DNA from: Pelotomaculum_C sp050950345
GTDB lineage: Bacteria; Bacillota; Desulfotomaculia; Desulfotomaculales; Pelotomaculaceae
Direction: 5' to 3'
Assembly: GCA_050950345.1 (NCBI GenBank)
Contig: JBMNHK010000010.1
Coordinates: 1 to 64,000, forward strand
DNA: 64,000 nt
The position numbers and the translations under genes were made by a program. Below, piece after piece: positions 26,689 through 35,296 of the stretch; the stretch's first letter is position 1; each line of letters opens with the position of its first letter. Below the pieces are notes generated by a model that was not told where the DNA came from, made no database searches, and worked only from the letters and a program-made list of their open reading frames with translations.

Positions 26689-26722
26689 GAGCCGGATGAG
26701 CTGAGAGGTTCACGTACCCTTC
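26689..26722 (+). mobile_element. Group II intron domain V-like relic
   Basis: A 34-nt segment starts GAGCCGGATGAGC, folds into an upper stem TGAGCT/GGTTCA closed by a GAGA (GNRA) tetraloop, has a two-base CG bulge, and ends GTACCCTTC. Length, leading AGC, tetraloop and bulge match group II intron domain V. The lower stem has two C-C mismatches where an active intron would have G-C pairs. No reverse transcriptase gene is nearby, so it would be a decayed 3' remnant. Assignment is by motif recall and needs a covariance-model search. Confidence 0.45.
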
Positions 26723-26846
26723 ATTGACAGAATATGCAACCTGCTGCTGTCAGGGGCTTTACCAACATTCTTCTTTTGCACTAGTTAGCATATAATGTAG
26801 CACTGCTGCTGATTTGAGCAAGCAGAGTAAAGATAAAAAGGAAGGA

Positions 26847-28751
26847 GTGAGGATCATCGACTTCCTAAAGCGTTTGGAAGAACACTGCTCATTGAAAAAA
26901 CAAATAACCTGGGAGGGAACTCTTCAGGATTATCTTGCTATGTTAAAGGAAAAACCTTATCTGGCACAGCTGGCCCATGCCCGGATTTATTCTATGATCA
27001 GTGATGCCGGGGTTGAGGAAAGAGGAGGTGTAAAACACTATGCTTTTTTTAACTCGGAGTTATTCGGCCTTGACAAAACCCTGGAAAAGCTGGTAGAGGA
27101 GTATCTTCACCCTGCAGCCAGGCGACTGGATGTGCGTAAGAGGATCCTGTTGTTGATGGGTCCTGTCAGCGGCGGTAAATCAACCCTGGTAACCTTGTTG
27201 AAAAGGGGCCTGGAAAAATACAGCCGTGAAGAGCGAGGCGCCCTGTATGGGATAAAAGGCTGTCCGATGCACGAGGAACCGTTGCACTTGATCCCTGGGG
27301 AATTAAGGGATGATTTTCGGAAAGAATACGGTATCTTTATTGAAGGCGAACTATGTCCTTCTTGCCGGATGATGCTCGAGGAGGATTATCAGGGTCAGAT
27401 TGAAAGAGTTCCGGTGGAGAGGATCTTCCTGTCTGAAGCCAACAGGGTGGGTATTGGAACTTTTACCCCTTCGGATCCCAAATCTCAGGATATCGCGGAG
27501 CTTACCGGCAGTATGGATTTTTCTACTATTGCCGAATACGGTTCAGAATCAGATCCCCGCGCCTACCGTTTTGACGGGGAACTAAATATTGCCAACCGTG
27601 GTTTGATGGAGTTCCAGGAAATGCTCAAATGTGATGAAAAGTTTCTTTGGAACCTGCTCAGCCTGTCCCAGGAAGGTAATTTCAAGGCTGGGCGCTTTGC
27701 GCTGATCTACGCAGATGAAATGATTGTGGCTCACACAAATGAAAATGAGTACAAAGCCTTTATCAGTAACAAAAAAAATGAGGCCTTGCAATCAAGAATC
27801 ATAGTCTTGAAGGTACCTTACAACCTGCGGGTGAGTGACGAAATAAAAATTTACGAGAAGTTGCTGAGACAAAGCGACCTGAGTAATATCCACATAGCCC
27901 CGCATGCTTTACGGGTAGCCAGTATTTTTTCTGTATTAACCAGGCTCAAGGAATCCAAAAAGCAGGGTATGGATTTACTAAAAAAGATGAAGTTGTATGA
28001 CGGGGAGGACGTAGAGGGTTTTCAGCAAAAAGATCTGCAGGAATTGCAGGCGGAGGCTGTTGATGAGGGGATGAGCGGTATCGATCCCCGTTATGTTATC
28101 AATCGACTATCATCAGCCCTGATCCGTACCTCAACCCAATGCATCAGCCCTCTTGATGTGTTGCGCTCCTTGAAGGAAGGGCTCGATCAACATCCGTCAA
28201 TTAATAGTGCAGAGAAGGAAAGATTGCTGAACTTTATTTCTGTAACCCGCAAAGAATACGATGAAATGGCTAAAAAAGAAGTGCAAAGAGCATTTGTCTA
28301 TGCTTATGAGGAATCAGCCAAGATCTTATTTGAAAACTATTTAGATAATGTTGAAAACTATTGCAACGGAATCAAAAACAGGGACCCCCTAACCGATGAG
28401 GAGTTGGAACCGGATGAGCATCTGATGCGTTCTATTGAGGAGCAAATAGGTATATCGGAAAGCGCTAAAAAAGCCTTTCGGGAAGAGATACTGATCCGGT
28501 TGTCAGCCTATGCACGCAAAAACCGGCGCTTTAATTACAATACTCATGAACGCTTACGCGAGGCTATCGAAAAAAAGTTGTTTGCCGATTTAAAAGATGT
28601 GGTTAAAATAACCACATCTACCAAGACGCCTGACGCTGAACAGTTAAGGCGAATCAATGAGGTAAGCGCCAGGTTGATGGAGAAGCATGGTTACTGTCCA
28701 ACTTGCGCCAATGGATTATTAAAATACGTGGGCAGTCTCCTGAACCGCTAG
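26847..28751 (+). CDS. prkA: PrkA family serine protein kinase / AAA+ ATPase
   Basis: 634 residues, very close to Bacillus PrkA. N-terminal AAA+ domain with Walker A GPVSGGKSTLVTLLKRG, the conserved KGCPMHEEPLHLIP and SDPKSQDIAELTGS segments, EYGSESDPRAYRFDGELN, and a C-terminal PrkA kinase-like domain (RDPLTDEELEPDE, MRSIEEQIGISESAKKAFRE). It works with YhbH and SpoVR, encoded next, in sporulation and stationary-phase physiology. Start chosen at GTG 26847, where similarity to the family begins, with AAGGAAGGA upstream. A TTG at 26814 is in frame but has no ribosome binding site. A CATATAAT at 26789-26796 could be a -10. Part of the gene is duplicated at 24299-24518. Confidence 0.95.
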   Translation: MRIIDFLKRLEEHCSLKKQITWEGTLQDYLAMLKEKPYLAQLAHARIYSMISDAGVEERGGVKHYAFFNSELFGLDKTLEKLVEEYLHPAARRLDVRKRILLLMGPVSGGKSTLVTLLKRGLEKYSREERGALYGIKGCPMHEEPLHLIPGELRDDFRKEYGIFIEGELCPSCRMMLEEDYQGQIERVPVERIFLSEANRVGIGTFTPSDPKSQDIAELTGSMDFSTIAEYGSESDPRAYRFDGELNIANRGLMEFQEMLKCDEKFLWNLLSLSQEGNFKAGRFALIYADEMIVAHTNENEYKAFISNKKNEALQSRIIVLKVPYNLRVSDEIKIYEKLLRQSDLSNIHIAPHALRVASIFSVLTRLKESKKQGMDLLKKMKLYDGEDVEGFQQKDLQELQAEAVDEGMSGIDPRYVINRLSSALIRTSTQCISPLDVLRSLKEGLDQHPSINSAEKERLLNFISVTRKEYDEMAKKEVQRAFVYAYEESAKILFENYLDNVENYCNGIKNRDPLTDEELEPDEHLMRSIEEQIGISESAKKAFREEILIRLSAYARKNRRFNYNTHERLREAIEKKLFADLKDVVKITTSTKTPDAEQLRRINEVSARLMEKHGYCPTCANGLLKYVGSLLNR

Positions 28752-28763
28752 GGAGGAAGTGAC

Positions 28764-29915
28764 ATGTCTAAAGGTAATTTCATTATCTCCCGGGAAGACT
28801 GGTCATTGCACCGCAAAGGTGAAATAGACCGGCAGCGCCACCAGGAGAAGGTGCGTGAGGCGATTAAAAATAACCTTGCCGATATAGTTAGTGAGGAAAG
28901 CATTGTTATGCACGACGGTCATAGGGTGGTTAAGGTACCGATTCGTTCCCTGGAAGAATTCCATTTTCGCTATGATCACGGCAAGCGGCAGCATGGCGGA
29001 CAGGGTGATGGAAATAGCGAGATGGGTGACATTGTGTATTCCGAACCTAAGCAGGGTCAAGGGAAGGGCAAGGGAGCCGGTAATGAACCTGGGGTTGATT
29101 ACTATGAAGCCGATATAACCCTTGATGAGCTTTCAGAAATAATCTTTGAAGACCTGGGCTTGTCCAACCTGGAACAGAACAAAAAACCGGAAATGTCTTC
29201 CGAGTCGGCTAAGTTTAAGGACGTACGGAAAAAAGGTATAGCCGGTAATATCGACCGCAGGCGTACAATTCTGGAGGTTATCAAGCGCAATGCCCTGCAA
29301 GGCAAACCCGGCCTGGATAGCATTAAGCCTGAAGACTTGCGCTATAAGACCTGGGAAATCAACCATAAGGATGAATCAAATGCGGTAGTCATCGCTATGA
29401 TGGATACATCGGGTTCGATGGGTCCTTATGAAAAGTATCTTGCTCGAAGCTTTTTCTTTTGGATGGTGCGTTTCCTGCGCAGCAAATATAACAATGTCCA
29501 GATTGTATTTCTAGCCCACCATACCGAAGCTAAAGAAACTACTGAGTCAGAATTCTTTACCAAAGGGGCCAGTGGCGGCACCCGTTGTTCATCAGTGTAT
29601 AAGTTGGCGCTGGAGATCATTAAAGAACGCTTTAACCCACAGGAATATAATATCTATGCCTTTCATTTTTCAGATGGCGACAACTTGTTTCCAGATAACG
29701 ATAATTGTGTTTTTTATATCAATAGATTGCTGCAGGTCTGCAACATGGTAGGCTATGGCGAGATTATAAGCTCGTATTACTATGCCAGCACTCTGAGCAA
29801 TACCTATAAAAAAATTGAAGATCCAAAGTTTACCTGTGTGGGGATCCGTAATAAAAGCGACGTCTATCCTGCTCTAAAAAAATTTTTCAGCCAATCACCG
29901 GAGTCTAAGCAGTGA
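28764..29915 (+). CDS. yhbH: Sporulation protein YhbH (DUF444)
   Basis: 383 residues, full-length DUF444. It begins FIISREDWSLHRKGEIDRQRHQEKV, the family signature, has a Gly/Lys-rich linker (QGQGKGKGAG), and carries a von Willebrand A domain with MMDTSGSMG (MIDAS D-x-S-x-S) near residue 212. Lies 12 nt after prkA and 30 nt before spoVR; the three-gene set is conserved from Bacillus to E. coli (yeaG-yeaH-ycgB). It probably acts as an adaptor of the PrkA ATPase. Biochemical activity is not established. Confidence 0.94.
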   Translation: MSKGNFIISREDWSLHRKGEIDRQRHQEKVREAIKNNLADIVSEESIVMHDGHRVVKVPIRSLEEFHFRYDHGKRQHGGQGDGNSEMGDIVYSEPKQGQGKGKGAGNEPGVDYYEADITLDELSEIIFEDLGLSNLEQNKKPEMSSESAKFKDVRKKGIAGNIDRRRTILEVIKRNALQGKPGLDSIKPEDLRYKTWEINHKDESNAVVIAMMDTSGSMGPYEKYLARSFFFWMVRFLRSKYNNVQIVFLAHHTEAKETTESEFFTKGASGGTRCSSVYKLALEIIKERFNPQEYNIYAFHFSDGDNLFPDNDNCVFYINRLLQVCNMVGYGEIISSYYYASTLSNTYKKIEDPKFTCVGIRNKSDVYPALKKFFSQSPESKQ

Positions 29916-29945
29916 TTGTGGAGCGGGAATAGTAAGAGGTGATGG

Positions 29946-31370
29946 ATGTTGGAACCGCAAAAAGAGCTTATTAGCCTGAATGAGGCGCTGGTTGAGATAT
30001 CGGCAAAGGCTGAGTCTTTCGGCCTGGATTTTTATGATATTTTCTTTGAAATATGCCCTTCAGATATTATTTACACCTTTGGCGCTTACGGTATGCCCAC
30101 CAGGTTTTCTCATTGGACTTTCGGCAAAGCCTATCACAGGATGAAGGCTCAATACGATTATAACCTGGAGCGTATTTATGAGTTGGTGATTAACACAGAT
30201 CCTTGCTATGCTTTTCTTTTGGATGGAAACAGCTTAATCCAAAATAAGTTGATCATGGCTCATGTCATAGCCCACTGCGATTTTTTTAAAAACAACAGCT
30301 ATTTCAAGAATACAACAAGATCTATGGTGGAATCTATGGCGGTTGCTGCCAATCGTTTCCGGGAATATGAATTCTTGTACGGCAGGGACACAGTAGAGTC
30401 CTTCCTTGATGCGGCGATGTCCATAAGTGAACATGTGGAGCCAAGGCGGTTGATTAAGAAGAGCTGCAGCAAAGCAGATACAGTGCAGCAGGGCTATCGC
30501 CCCCAAAGAAAGGAAACGCCCTACGACGATCTATGGTCTTTAGATGAGTTGGATCAATGCCATTGCGCTACCGGCAGGCTACAAAAAAGATTTCCGCCTG
30601 AACCCAAAAAGGATCTGATGCTCTTTATCATAGAAAACAGTAAAGAACTGGAGGACTGGCAGCGTGACATTATGTCTGTTTTGCGTCAGGAAATGCTCTA
30701 TTTCTGGCCTCAAATGGAGACGAAGATAATCAATGAAGGTTGGGCGACCTACTGGCATCTACGAATCATGCGGGAAATTGAAATGAATGAAGCCGACGCC
30801 CTTGAGTTTGCCAAACTCCATTCAGGCATTATCCAGACCACGCCCACCCGTATAAACCCTTATACGCTGGGTTTGAAAATATTTGAAGACATAGAGAAAC
30901 GATGGGATAACCCAACGCCGGAAGAAAGGGAGAAATATGGCCGCCAGGGCGGGGAAGGGAAACAAAAAATTTTTGAGGTGAGGGCCATGGAAAATGATAT
31001 ATCCTTCCTCAGAAATTACCTTACGAAGGAATTAGTTGAAGAGCTGGATCTGTATTTATATAAAAAGGTCGGCTACGACTGGAAAGTCAGCGAAAAAGCA
31101 TGGGAAAATGTCAGGGACGGCTTGATCAACAGCCTGATCAATTGTGGCTTTCCGTATATTGAGGTGCAAGACGGCTATTATAATAAAAAAGGCGAATTGT
31201 ACCTTAAACATTGTTTTGAAGGTGATGAACTGGATGTTTACTATTTGGAAAAAACCCTTGCACATGTTTATACCCTTTGGGGTAAGACTGTTCATCTGGA
31301 GACATGTCTTGCAGAAAAGACGGTTGTTTTTTCTTATGACGGAGATAAATGTGCGAAAAAAATTCTGTAA
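29946..31370 (+). CDS. spoVR: Stage V sporulation protein R
   Basis: 474 residues, family length. Diagnostic SpoVR stretches include FGLDFYDIFFEICPSDIIY, GMPTRFSHWTFGKAYHRMK, LIMAHVIAHCDFFKNN and INEGWATYWHLRIMRE, with conserved His residues. SpoVR is required for cortex formation in Bacillus subtilis. Last gene of the prkA-yhbH-spoVR set, with GAGGTGAT five bases before the ATG. The molecular activity of SpoVR is unknown. Confidence 0.95.
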   Translation: MLEPQKELISLNEALVEISAKAESFGLDFYDIFFEICPSDIIYTFGAYGMPTRFSHWTFGKAYHRMKAQYDYNLERIYELVINTDPCYAFLLDGNSLIQNKLIMAHVIAHCDFFKNNSYFKNTTRSMVESMAVAANRFREYEFLYGRDTVESFLDAAMSISEHVEPRRLIKKSCSKADTVQQGYRPQRKETPYDDLWSLDELDQCHCATGRLQKRFPPEPKKDLMLFIIENSKELEDWQRDIMSVLRQEMLYFWPQMETKIINEGWATYWHLRIMREIEMNEADALEFAKLHSGIIQTTPTRINPYTLGLKIFEDIEKRWDNPTPEEREKYGRQGGEGKQKIFEVRAMENDISFLRNYLTKELVEELDLYLYKKVGYDWKVSEKAWENVRDGLINSLINCGFPYIEVQDGYYNKKGELYLKHCFEGDELDVYYLEKTLAHVYTLWGKTVHLETCLAEKTVVFSYDGDKCAKKIL

Positions 31371-31638
31371 GAACACAGGCTTTGCATACTCCTTGGAAAA
31401 CAACCAATGAAGAATATAAATACTATTCAATACGAATTGCTAAATTATCGTCATATTTATGTTGAATTTCTCCTCATTACACCTGTTAAAGTTGCAGGCT
31501 TTGCCCACAGTCAGCATTGCATTTGGTAATTTTTTAACAATTAATCAAGCAGTTAGTTTAAATCTCTTGGAGTTTATGTTAAGAGAAAAATAAATCATAT
31601 ACCCGACTGGAGTTAAATGGGAATATTGGATCATTTAG
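31371..31638. other. AT-rich intergenic leader after spoVR
   Basis: About 270 nt without a credible gene. A 10-mer CAGGCTTTGC occurs twice, and no clear sigma-A promoter was seen. It leads into the hairpin at 31639-31672. Confidence 0.35.
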
Positions 31639-31672
31639 AAGCCCTCCTGAATATACTTTTAGAGGAGGGCTT
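31639..31672 (+). promoter_or_regulatory. Hairpin overlapping the ribosome binding site of the flavoprotein gene
   Basis: AAGCCCTCCT pairs perfectly with AGGAGGGCTT over a 14-nt loop. The 3' arm contains the GGAGGG ribosome binding site of the gene starting at 31676 and is followed by TTTAT. It could be the spoVR terminator, a switch that hides the ribosome binding site, or both. Confidence 0.65.
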
Positions 31673-31675
31673 TAT

Positions 31676-32965
31676 ATGACTGTTATTATTGTCGGCGGCG
31701 GCTGGGCTGGTTGTGCAGCTGCATATGCCGCGGCTATTAGCGGGGCTGAGACGATCCTTATTGAAAAAACCGACATGCTTTTAGGCACCGGCCTGGTCGG
31801 CGGAATTATGTGCAATAATGGCCGCCTCACAGCTATGGAAGAAATGCGTGAACTCGGTGCAGGAGAATTCTTACAGGTTATTGAAAGAGCCGCCACCCAT
31901 CGGAATGTTGATTTTCCAGGCCACCGTCATGCTATGCTTTACGATGTCACCAAGATAGAACCGGCGATCAATAATGCTCTTTTAGCTGTGGGCGTTAAGA
32001 TCAAGTTGCAAAAAAGGATGACCGAAGTATCAGTTAAAAGAGGATGTTTAACCGGGATTGCAACAGCCGACGGTGATTACATCAAAGGGTCGGTATTTAT
32101 CGATTGTACCGGTACGGCTGGCCCGGCACAATATTGTACCGGTTTTGGTTACGGGTGTGCCATGTGCGTATTGCGCTGTCCTACTTTCGGGCCCCGGGTG
32201 AGCCTGACGGCAAAAGCCGGCATTGTTGAAATAACTGCCGAAAAAGGTCTGCCAGGGTTCGAAGCTATGAGTGGTTCCTGTAAGCTGGATAAAAAATCGC
32301 TTTCGCCTGCACTGGTAAAGAATTTGGAGCAGGCCGGGGTAGTGGTAATCCCGTTGCCGGAAGCGTTTCATGTTTACAGCAATCTGGCGCAAAAGGCCTG
32401 TCAACAATATGCCCTGCCGGAATTTGCCAGGAACCTGATCCTGCTGGATACAGGCCACGCCAAGTTAATGGCAGCATATTTCCCTCTGGATAAGCTCCGC
32501 ACCCTAAAAGGTTTCAAAGAAGCGCGTTATGCCGATCCATATGCGGGTGGTATGGGCAACTCCGTCCGGTTTATGGCTATGTCGCCATGTGATGACAGCT
32601 TGCTGGTGACCGGTACAAAAAATTTATTTTGTGCAGGTGAGAAAACCGGCCTTTTGGTTGGTCATACCGAAGCCATTGTCACTGGTTTTCTGGCTGGCCA
32701 TAATGCAGTAAGGCTGTTGGCCGGTCGCGAGCTGATGGTGTTGCCATCTGAACTAGCCTGCGGAGATATTATTTCTTATATGCACCGGCAGATGAAAACC
32801 CCCGGCGGTATGGGTGAAAAATACACTTTTTCAGGTTCAGTTTACTTCCGGAGAATGCAGGAAACAGGGCTCTACCTAACAGATGTGGCCCAAATTCATC
32901 AGCGGGTTGCCCGGGTGGGTTTGTCTGGTTTATTTAAACTAAAATTAATTCATGACCCAAGCTAG
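31676..32965 (+). CDS. FAD-dependent oxidoreductase with ferredoxin-type Cys motif
   Basis: 429 residues. An N-terminal Rossmann FAD site (VIIVGGGWAGCAAAYAAA, then LIEKTD) and a late FAD contact (NLFCAGEKTGLLVGHTEA) resemble the GidA/TrmFO superfamily. A Cys cluster at 154, 161, 164 and 168 reads C-x6-C-x2-C-x3-C-P, as in ferredoxin 4Fe-4S sites. Some SpmA-linked clostridial flavoproteins resemble it, but substrate and electron partner are not known. It lies between spoVR and spmA-spmB on the same strand, so a sporulation role is suggested by context only. Its ribosome binding site is buried in a hairpin. Confidence 0.8.
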   Translation: MTVIIVGGGWAGCAAAYAAAISGAETILIEKTDMLLGTGLVGGIMCNNGRLTAMEEMRELGAGEFLQVIERAATHRNVDFPGHRHAMLYDVTKIEPAINNALLAVGVKIKLQKRMTEVSVKRGCLTGIATADGDYIKGSVFIDCTGTAGPAQYCTGFGYGCAMCVLRCPTFGPRVSLTAKAGIVEITAEKGLPGFEAMSGSCKLDKKSLSPALVKNLEQAGVVVIPLPEAFHVYSNLAQKACQQYALPEFARNLILLDTGHAKLMAAYFPLDKLRTLKGFKEARYADPYAGGMGNSVRFMAMSPCDDSLLVTGTKNLFCAGEKTGLLVGHTEAIVTGFLAGHNAVRLLAGRELMVLPSELACGDIISYMHRQMKTPGGMGEKYTFSGSVYFRRMQETGLYLTDVAQIHQRVARVGLSGLFKLKLIHDPS

Positions 32966-33118
32966 TGGCTCTGGTGTCAAGCTACTGGTGGTGATAGCGC
33001 CAGGATAGTAGATTAGCCGCCAGAAACAAAAGGTTACAAGTGCCTTGCCATTAAATGTCATATTGGTTTGTTGGCTCTCATATATTATTGCAGGACAAGC
33101 TTTTGTGGGGGTGTGGTA

Positions 33119-33709
33119 GTGGTTAACATTATCTGGCTGTTGATGATTGTATTTGGCATCGTTGTGGCTGCCATGAACGGCAATATTGAAGTTATTACTC
33201 AGGCTGTTTTTGATGGCGCCAACAATGCCGTAAAGATTTCTATCAGCCTCATTGCCATCATCACCTTTTGGCTGGGTATTATGAAACTGGCCGAAGAGGC
33301 CGGCATGGTTCGCTGGTTGTCCTTGTTGGTGCGCCCGGTCATGCGCTTCCTCTTTCCCAGTGTGCCCAAGGATCACCCCGCTATGGGGGCGATAGTTTTG
33401 AACCTCAGCGCGAATATCCTCGGATTGGGGAATGCTGCCACACCTATGGGGCTGATCGCCATGCGGGAACTGCAGAGTCTCAATAAAAATAAGGACACTG
33501 CTTCAGAAGCTATGTGTACCTTTTTAGCCCTGAATACCTCTTGCATTACCCTGATCCCGACGACCATTATTGGCATCAGATTATTGTACGGTTCAGCCGA
33601 CCCGACTGAAATTGTAGGACCGACGATTATGGCTACAGCCTTCAGTATGCTCGTGGCTGTACTGGTGGATCGTGTGTTAAGGCTGATTTACTCAGGGCAA
33701 AGGAGGTAG
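33119..33709 (+). CDS. spmA: Spore maturation protein A
   Basis: 196 residues, equal to Bacillus SpmA when started at GTG 33119, which lies eight bases after a GGGGG. Multi-pass membrane protein with VNIIWLLMIVFGIVVAAMNG, the MKLAEEAGM segment, and ANILGLGNAATPMGLIAMRE, which are SpmA hallmarks. SpmA and SpmB are needed for spore-core dehydration and are related to nucleoside-transporter gate domains. spmB begins 5 nt downstream. Confidence 0.94.
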   Translation: MVNIIWLLMIVFGIVVAAMNGNIEVITQAVFDGANNAVKISISLIAIITFWLGIMKLAEEAGMVRWLSLLVRPVMRFLFPSVPKDHPAMGAIVLNLSANILGLGNAATPMGLIAMRELQSLNKNKDTASEAMCTFLALNTSCITLIPTTIIGIRLLYGSADPTEIVGPTIMATAFSMLVAVLVDRVLRLIYSGQRR

Positions 33710-33714
33710 TCCTT

Positions 33715-34245
33715 TTGTTCCAAATGATCGCGGAAATGTCCAGATGGGCTATCCCGGCGATCCTCCTGGTGGTCCCGGTAGTAGCGGTACTGCGTGGGGT
33801 AAAGGTATACGAGACTTTTGTGGATGGTGCGGAAGCCGGTTTTGCAACCGCTATTCAAACTATCCCCTACCTGGTGGCGATGATGGTGGCTATCAGTGTT
33901 TTTCGGGCTTCCGGTGCTATGGAAGTGCTTGTGACAGCACTGTCACCTGCCTTAAGTCTGATCGGCTTACCTGCGGAGGTGCTGCCTCATGCGATTATGC
34001 GACCACTCTCAGGCGGCGCTGCTCTGGGGATAGCTTCGGATCTAATAATGACCCATGGTCCTGACAGTTTTATTGGCCGGTTGGTCTCAACCATGCAGGG
34101 CAGCTGCGATACGACTTTTTATGTGCTGACCTTATATTTCGGTTCGGTAGGGATAAAAAGATACAGCTACTCTGTTCCCTTGGGTCTTATAGCTGATTTC
34201 ACCACCTTGTTTGCTTCAGTTTTTATAGTCAGTGCTATGTTTTAA
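33715..34245 (+). CDS. spmB: Spore maturation protein B
   Basis: 176 residues, normal SpmB length. Polytopic membrane protein with YETFVDGAEAGFATAIQTIPY, MRPLSGGAALGI and STMQGSCDTTFYVLTLYFGS, all conserved SpmB segments. TTG start eight bases after an AAGGAGG that lies in the end of spmA. Acts with SpmA in the forespore or mother-cell membrane. Followed by a strong terminator. Confidence 0.94.
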   Translation: MFQMIAEMSRWAIPAILLVVPVVAVLRGVKVYETFVDGAEAGFATAIQTIPYLVAMMVAISVFRASGAMEVLVTALSPALSLIGLPAEVLPHAIMRPLSGGAALGIASDLIMTHGPDSFIGRLVSTMQGSCDTTFYVLTLYFGSVGIKRYSYSVPLGLIADFTTLFASVFIVSAMF

Positions 34246-34261
34246 ATTAATACGTAATGTT

Positions 34262-34293
34262 ACCCCGGCTGTCTAAAGATACCGGGGTTTTTT
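34262..34293 (+). terminator. Intrinsic terminator after spmAB
   Basis: ACCCCGG and CCGGGGT stem, loop of 13 nt, T run of six. Confidence 0.8.
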
Positions 34294-34436
34294 GGGGTTC
34301 ATTTGACATTGTAGTTGCCTTCTGTGATTAAATTTTTTTGTGAGTATTTTACTCCAAAACCATTACAGACGTCGTATATTGGTTATAATGGATTGAGAAG
34401 TTAAAACACAAAATAATGATATGGTTTGGTGAATAT

Positions 34437-35177
34437 ATGGAACGGCTGCAAAAAGTTATGGCACATGCCGGGGTTGCATCCAGACGTCATTGCGAGGAGA
34501 TGATCGCTGCTGGATTAGTTAAAGTAAACGGACGGGTTATAGTTGAACCCGGCGCCAGGGTTGACCCAGCCAAGGATATAATCCAGGTGGAGGGCAAGAT
34601 CCTGCGCCTGCCTTCAGAGAAGCATTATATTCTGTTGTACAAGCCCCGGGGTTACGTCACAACCATGCGTGATGAAAAAGGCCGTAAACAGGTAACCGAT
34701 TTGATTAAAGGGATCAAGGCCAGGGTTTATCCTGTCGGCAGACTGGACTATGACAGCGAAGGACTTCTTTTGTTAACTAATGATGGCGAACTGACTTTTG
34801 CTCTGACACACCCCAGCCACCTTGTGCCTAAAACCTACCTGGTCCGGGTAAACGGTATCCCTTCCAAGGAAAAACTGGAACAAATGGCCAGGGGACTTAA
34901 CCTGAAAGACGGCCGTACTGCCCCGGCTAAAATAAGGCTGCTCGGAGAGCACAACGGCAACGCCCAGGTGGAAGTTACCCTTAAGGAAGGACGCAACCGG
35001 CAGATCAGGAGAATGTTTGAGCATATTGGTTACCGGGTGCTGAGGTTAAAACGGATCAAGATTGGAGATCTCAGCCTGGAGGCAATGCGTCCGGGAGAGT
35101 ACCGTAAACTTACCCCATCAGAATTAAGACAGTTGCAAGTGCAGGCTGGTCTAAAACCGGCTTCCGTTAATAAGTGA
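34437..35177 (+). CDS. rluB: 23S rRNA pseudouridine synthase RluB-type
   Basis: 246 residues. N-terminal S4 RNA-binding domain (MERLQKVMAHAGVASRRHCE), then the RsuA-family catalytic domain with VGRLDYDSEGLLLLTNDG (catalytic Asp near 104) and EGRNRQIRRMFEHIGY. RluB modifies one uridine of helix 80-93 region in 23S rRNA; RsuA-family members are hard to separate by eye, but length and Firmicute context favour RluB. Start at ATG 34437, five bases after GGTGA, rather than an ATG seven codons earlier with no site. Confidence 0.92.
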   Translation: MERLQKVMAHAGVASRRHCEEMIAAGLVKVNGRVIVEPGARVDPAKDIIQVEGKILRLPSEKHYILLYKPRGYVTTMRDEKGRKQVTDLIKGIKARVYPVGRLDYDSEGLLLLTNDGELTFALTHPSHLVPKTYLVRVNGIPSKEKLEQMARGLNLKDGRTAPAKIRLLGEHNGNAQVEVTLKEGRNRQIRRMFEHIGYRVLRLKRIKIGDLSLEAMRPGEYRKLTPSELRQLQVQAGLKPASVNK

Positions 35178-35296
35178 GTATGTTTTTGCGCTTGGCTGAA
35201 CTGATTAGATAGTGACATCAAGGTTAAGGCAGGATTATTTTAAATCAGGTTGAATTATCCGAACAGGGTAAACACCTTGGAAGGAGGCTTTTACCA

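Noticed and set aside
24299..28751. Repeats between the prkA copy and prkA considered as a CRISPR or transposon end
   Set aside because: Only two copies, one with an internal deletion, and no terminal repeats or spacers; it is a simple partial duplication.
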